A DNA stretch of 64,000 nt, from contig JARHVA010004807.1 in NCBI GenBank assembly GCA_037957365.1, forward strand, positions 62,001 to 126,000, in the 5' to 3' direction. This DNA comes from Torreya grandis. Lineage: Eukaryota; Streptophyta; Pinopsida; Cupressales; Taxaceae. Position numbers and translations under genes: made by a program. Under the pieces are notes generated by a model, which worked only from the letters and a program-made list of their open reading frames with translations, had not been told where the DNA came from and made no database searches. Shown in pieces: positions 61,240 through 64,000 of this stretch. Numbering within the stretch: the first letter of the stretch is position 1; each line of letters starts with the position of its first letter.

Positions 61240-63698
61240 TGTTAGAGGTATAATCAATGAGAGGGGGAGTGAATCAATGATGTAAGATAATCCAATTCAA
61301 TTCCCAACTCTTAACATTTCTCATACATCAATCTTGATCAAGTAGCATAAACATGAAAGCACATAATCCAAAGCATTCATAAGAGCATACACCACATGAA
61401 CACATCATACATGTGGGAAACCCTCTTGGGGGATAAAACCCATTGAACCCTGCAAGATGGACTACATTATTATAAAACAAGATCCAACATTTAGACCAAT
61501 ACCCACTAATCGAGGAACACCCATCCCTTAGTTTTATGAGACACCAATCCCACAAGGAGGCACCAAGCCCCTAAGCAACCAAGAACCCACTCAACTACCT
61601 TGATTTGATATCCATATTTAATCTATTATCTTTTACACTTGATGATGGACTTCTCTTACTTTCACTCTTTCCCTTTTACACTCTCATAAACTTGCACACA
61701 CAAGTAATGCATACAAAACACCCTTTTGGATCACTCTTCATTTCTAAGAAAATTCACAATCAGAAAACCTATATAAATTCTATCATACCATCAAAAACAT
61801 GATCTATAGGTCATTTACACACTCCTCAACATACTTAGCTCTTCAATCCATTCACTAAGCACACTCACTCAATCAACATCTAGGGCTTATTTACTCAATC
61901 TACCTCTTCAAGGCTTATTAGGTCCAATGACCTATGTGTTCACATTCATCAACTTTATCAGATAAACATGACTAATATTATTTACTCTTTGATGGTCTTT
62001 ATTAACCTGTACCTTTTATTTCAAAGGTTCCTTTTCTCAATATCACATCTTCTCTACTCTTCTCTCTCAAGTCTAAAAACCATTGCCTTGGTCTCCACTA
62101 TTTATAGAGTCTTCATGAAAATCAACTTTTTGGTCAGCCATAATGCTTATCTTAACCTTTAAAACATATGTAAACTAAATTACATCTTTACAAGTTGGCC
62201 ATAACATTCATGGGTCATAATTAAGCAACCATGTCTTTTAATTAGGCGTCATTAGCCCTTATACGTCACATGGAGACCTATTCACCCATTTATCACTCCA
62301 TCAAGCAACTTAAGAACACAAGATCACTTTTATTTACATGGGACCCCTCCATATGATATCTAAGACATTTTTAGGTGGTTATTCCCACCAAAACACTCTT
62401 CTACTAAAACATAAATTGCTCAAATAGTATTTTATTAATAGTAACACCATGAATGAACAAATAATCAAATTTGAAGCTTTTGTTCATACTGAATATGGAT
62501 TCGTAAAATATTCAAAATCCAAAAAATGATCCTCATTGAGTATACACAACTCTCTAATAGTTAGATCATTTTTAAAACATCAAAATACTATCAAGAATAA
62601 CTTAATTTATCCTTCTCAAGTCACTTGCATAACATGATAAAACACATAGTCAGCTTTAGAGCTCCATAATTTTGATTATATGCACATCAAAATCTTCTAA
62701 CCAAGTTATCTAGATGCACCTTGAAGTCTTCTACAACTTTGACTTTCACACCTTGATTAAATTATGAATATATCAAAAGTTATAGCTCAAAAACTATAGA
62801 CTATTTTTCCCTCATAAATTTGAATTTTTGAATTCTAACGGTCACTTAACATATGTTAAACATTGAACATGTTGACCTCATCTCTTGTACCTTAAAAAAT
62901 TTAAACAAATGTGCTCCATTGATCTCTATGGATTAGCCCAATTTTTATCTTGAAATGTGCTTCATTGATCTAAGATCCTCTCTTCCATGATCATGCCACT
63001 TGGCAGTCCCACATGCCTTCTGCACATGTTGACTCTTTTACTCAACTTGCACCATTGATCTTATGACTACACAATCATACACTTGCTATTAATCTTCTAT
63101 CCAAGATCCAAGAATGTGATACTTACCAATAGTGCATTCATACATTGACATATTAAATTTTATGTGCATCATTGGATCAAGATCTGTGATTTAATGTGCA
63201 CTGTTAGATCTTCTAACTAGTTGATATCAGACTTCAACAAATCTAAACTTGATAGTTTTTGGCCAACATAGTCTGCAAGAGCAAATTTGAAGCTTTATAA
63301 CTTGAGCTTGGATACACTTCAATACTCTAAATTTTTAGGGTAAATTCTTGGCACTATAGACAACATCTCCATGAAATCCTTTGACCTTGGTTGATTTCTA
63401 AGTATGAGAAATAAATACATAAACTTACTGGTTCATTCATATCTATATTATGTGTAGTGATGGTCTGGCTTCTCTTAATCTATAATATGCTGTTTCTTAT
63501 TACAAATGATCAATTAACATACTAGAGCTTCACCAAGACATCTATGGATGCCTCACAACTTTTTATTTGTCCTTATAGACCTGCATATGTGTTATATATC
63601 TCCAAATCATCAATATGATCACTTGGTCATTAATGCATTAGTAAAACATGCTCTATTTGATATAAATGACAACCAAATATCAATGACTATGCTCAACA
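61240..63698 (-). repeat. 5' LTR of element E (right copy)
   Basis: Full-length partner of 55599-58064. It ends GCTCAACA at 63698 (TGTTGAGC on the element's strand) against GCTCAATA in the left copy. Confidence 0.85.
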
Positions 63699-64000
63699 TA
63701 TATGTATGTGTGTGTGTGTATACACATATACATACATATACATACTATAATGCGCTACCCTATGATACAAGGATTTTATGGGATATCATCTTTATCCTTG
63801 ACTTGTTTGGATTTGTGCATATGTGTGTGTTGAAAATCCTACCCTTTAGACTTGACTATGACATAGCAGAAGGGATAGTGCGATATATATTTTTATCATG
63901 AAAGTGTGCTTAAAAACTTGTGGTTTGTGTGGTATTTTTCTAGGAGGGTCAATGACATGAATTTCAAACTTCACTTTCAATAAATAGAAAGGTTTTTTCT
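63699..64000. repeat. Flanking DNA with a TATG/TG/TACA microsatellite
   Basis: Alternating TATGTATGTGTGTGTGTG and ATACACATATACATACATAT lie at about 63699-63746, directly beside the E LTR. The remaining 250 bp show nothing recognisable. Confidence 0.6.

Larger units (their letters stand above)
55599..63698 (-). mobile_element. Element E: gag-only (TR-GAG-like) copia-type retrotransposon, minus strand
   Basis: Two LTRs of about 2.46 kb (55599-58064 and 61240-63698) enclose a 3.2-kb interior. On the minus strand the LTR starts TGTTGAGCATAG (TATTGAGC in the left copy). It ends with a TTCACTCCCCC stretch and CTCTAACA. The primer site ATTGGTATCATAGCAAG follows, and a polypurine tract AAAAGGGGAGA precedes the second LTR. 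Only a truncated Gag is encoded. The Gag tail and LTR termini relate it to element B. Flanks TATGG and TATAT do not form a clean target-site duplication. Confidence 0.8.

Overview
This window looks like nuclear DNA from a seed plant with a large, AT-rich, repeat-dominated genome. A gymnosperm is a reasonable guess, because of the long LTRs, the nested elements, and a host gene whose first intron appears to exceed 7 kb. The lineage is inferred, not demonstrated. There are no bacterial-style operons, no intact RNA genes and no CRISPR array. The only host exon that looks intact is the first exon of a SIP1-type aquaporin on the minus strand (7707-7997). It has a clean ATG, an NPT motif and a GT splice donor. 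Its later exons were not found and presumably lie beyond the left edge.

Layout. 1-7706 is the presumed SIP1 intron 1, full of old local duplications, about four copies of a roughly 100-bp SINE-like repeat, and a minisatellite. 7707-8420 holds SIP1 exon 1, a tRNA-like relic just upstream of the ATG, and a putative promoter. 8690-16400 is AT-rich DNA with tandem duplications. It includes a probable LINE 3' tail, a decayed copy of the SIP1 5' end (10861-11122) and a fragment of a STICHEL-like (DnaX-type AAA) gene (about 15775-16095).

16424-47992 is a three-level nest of LTR retrotransposons. Element A (LTRs about 1.0 kb, 16424-47992) contains element B (LTRs about 3.3 kb, 24222-46200). Element B carries element C (minus strand, 31611-43690) inside its 3' LTR. 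C is flanked by a perfect TTCAA target-site duplication. Next come a near-empty LTR pair D (49933-52628), a beta-amylase fragment (about 53788-53910) and element E (minus strand, 55599-63698, LTRs about 2.46 kb).

B and E are the most unusual objects. Both have a tRNA-iMet-type primer binding site and LTR ends typical of Ty1/copia, and both code only for a Gag-like protein with no recognisable pol. This resembles the non-autonomous gag-only class described in plants (TR-GAG). B's Gag frame keeps its phase for 720 codons and is broken by about 19 stop codons, most of which look like C-to-T or G-to-A changes. E has lost the capsid part and keeps a long coiled coil plus zinc knuckles. No reverse transcriptase was recognised in the window, so the elements would have depended on machinery encoded elsewhere.
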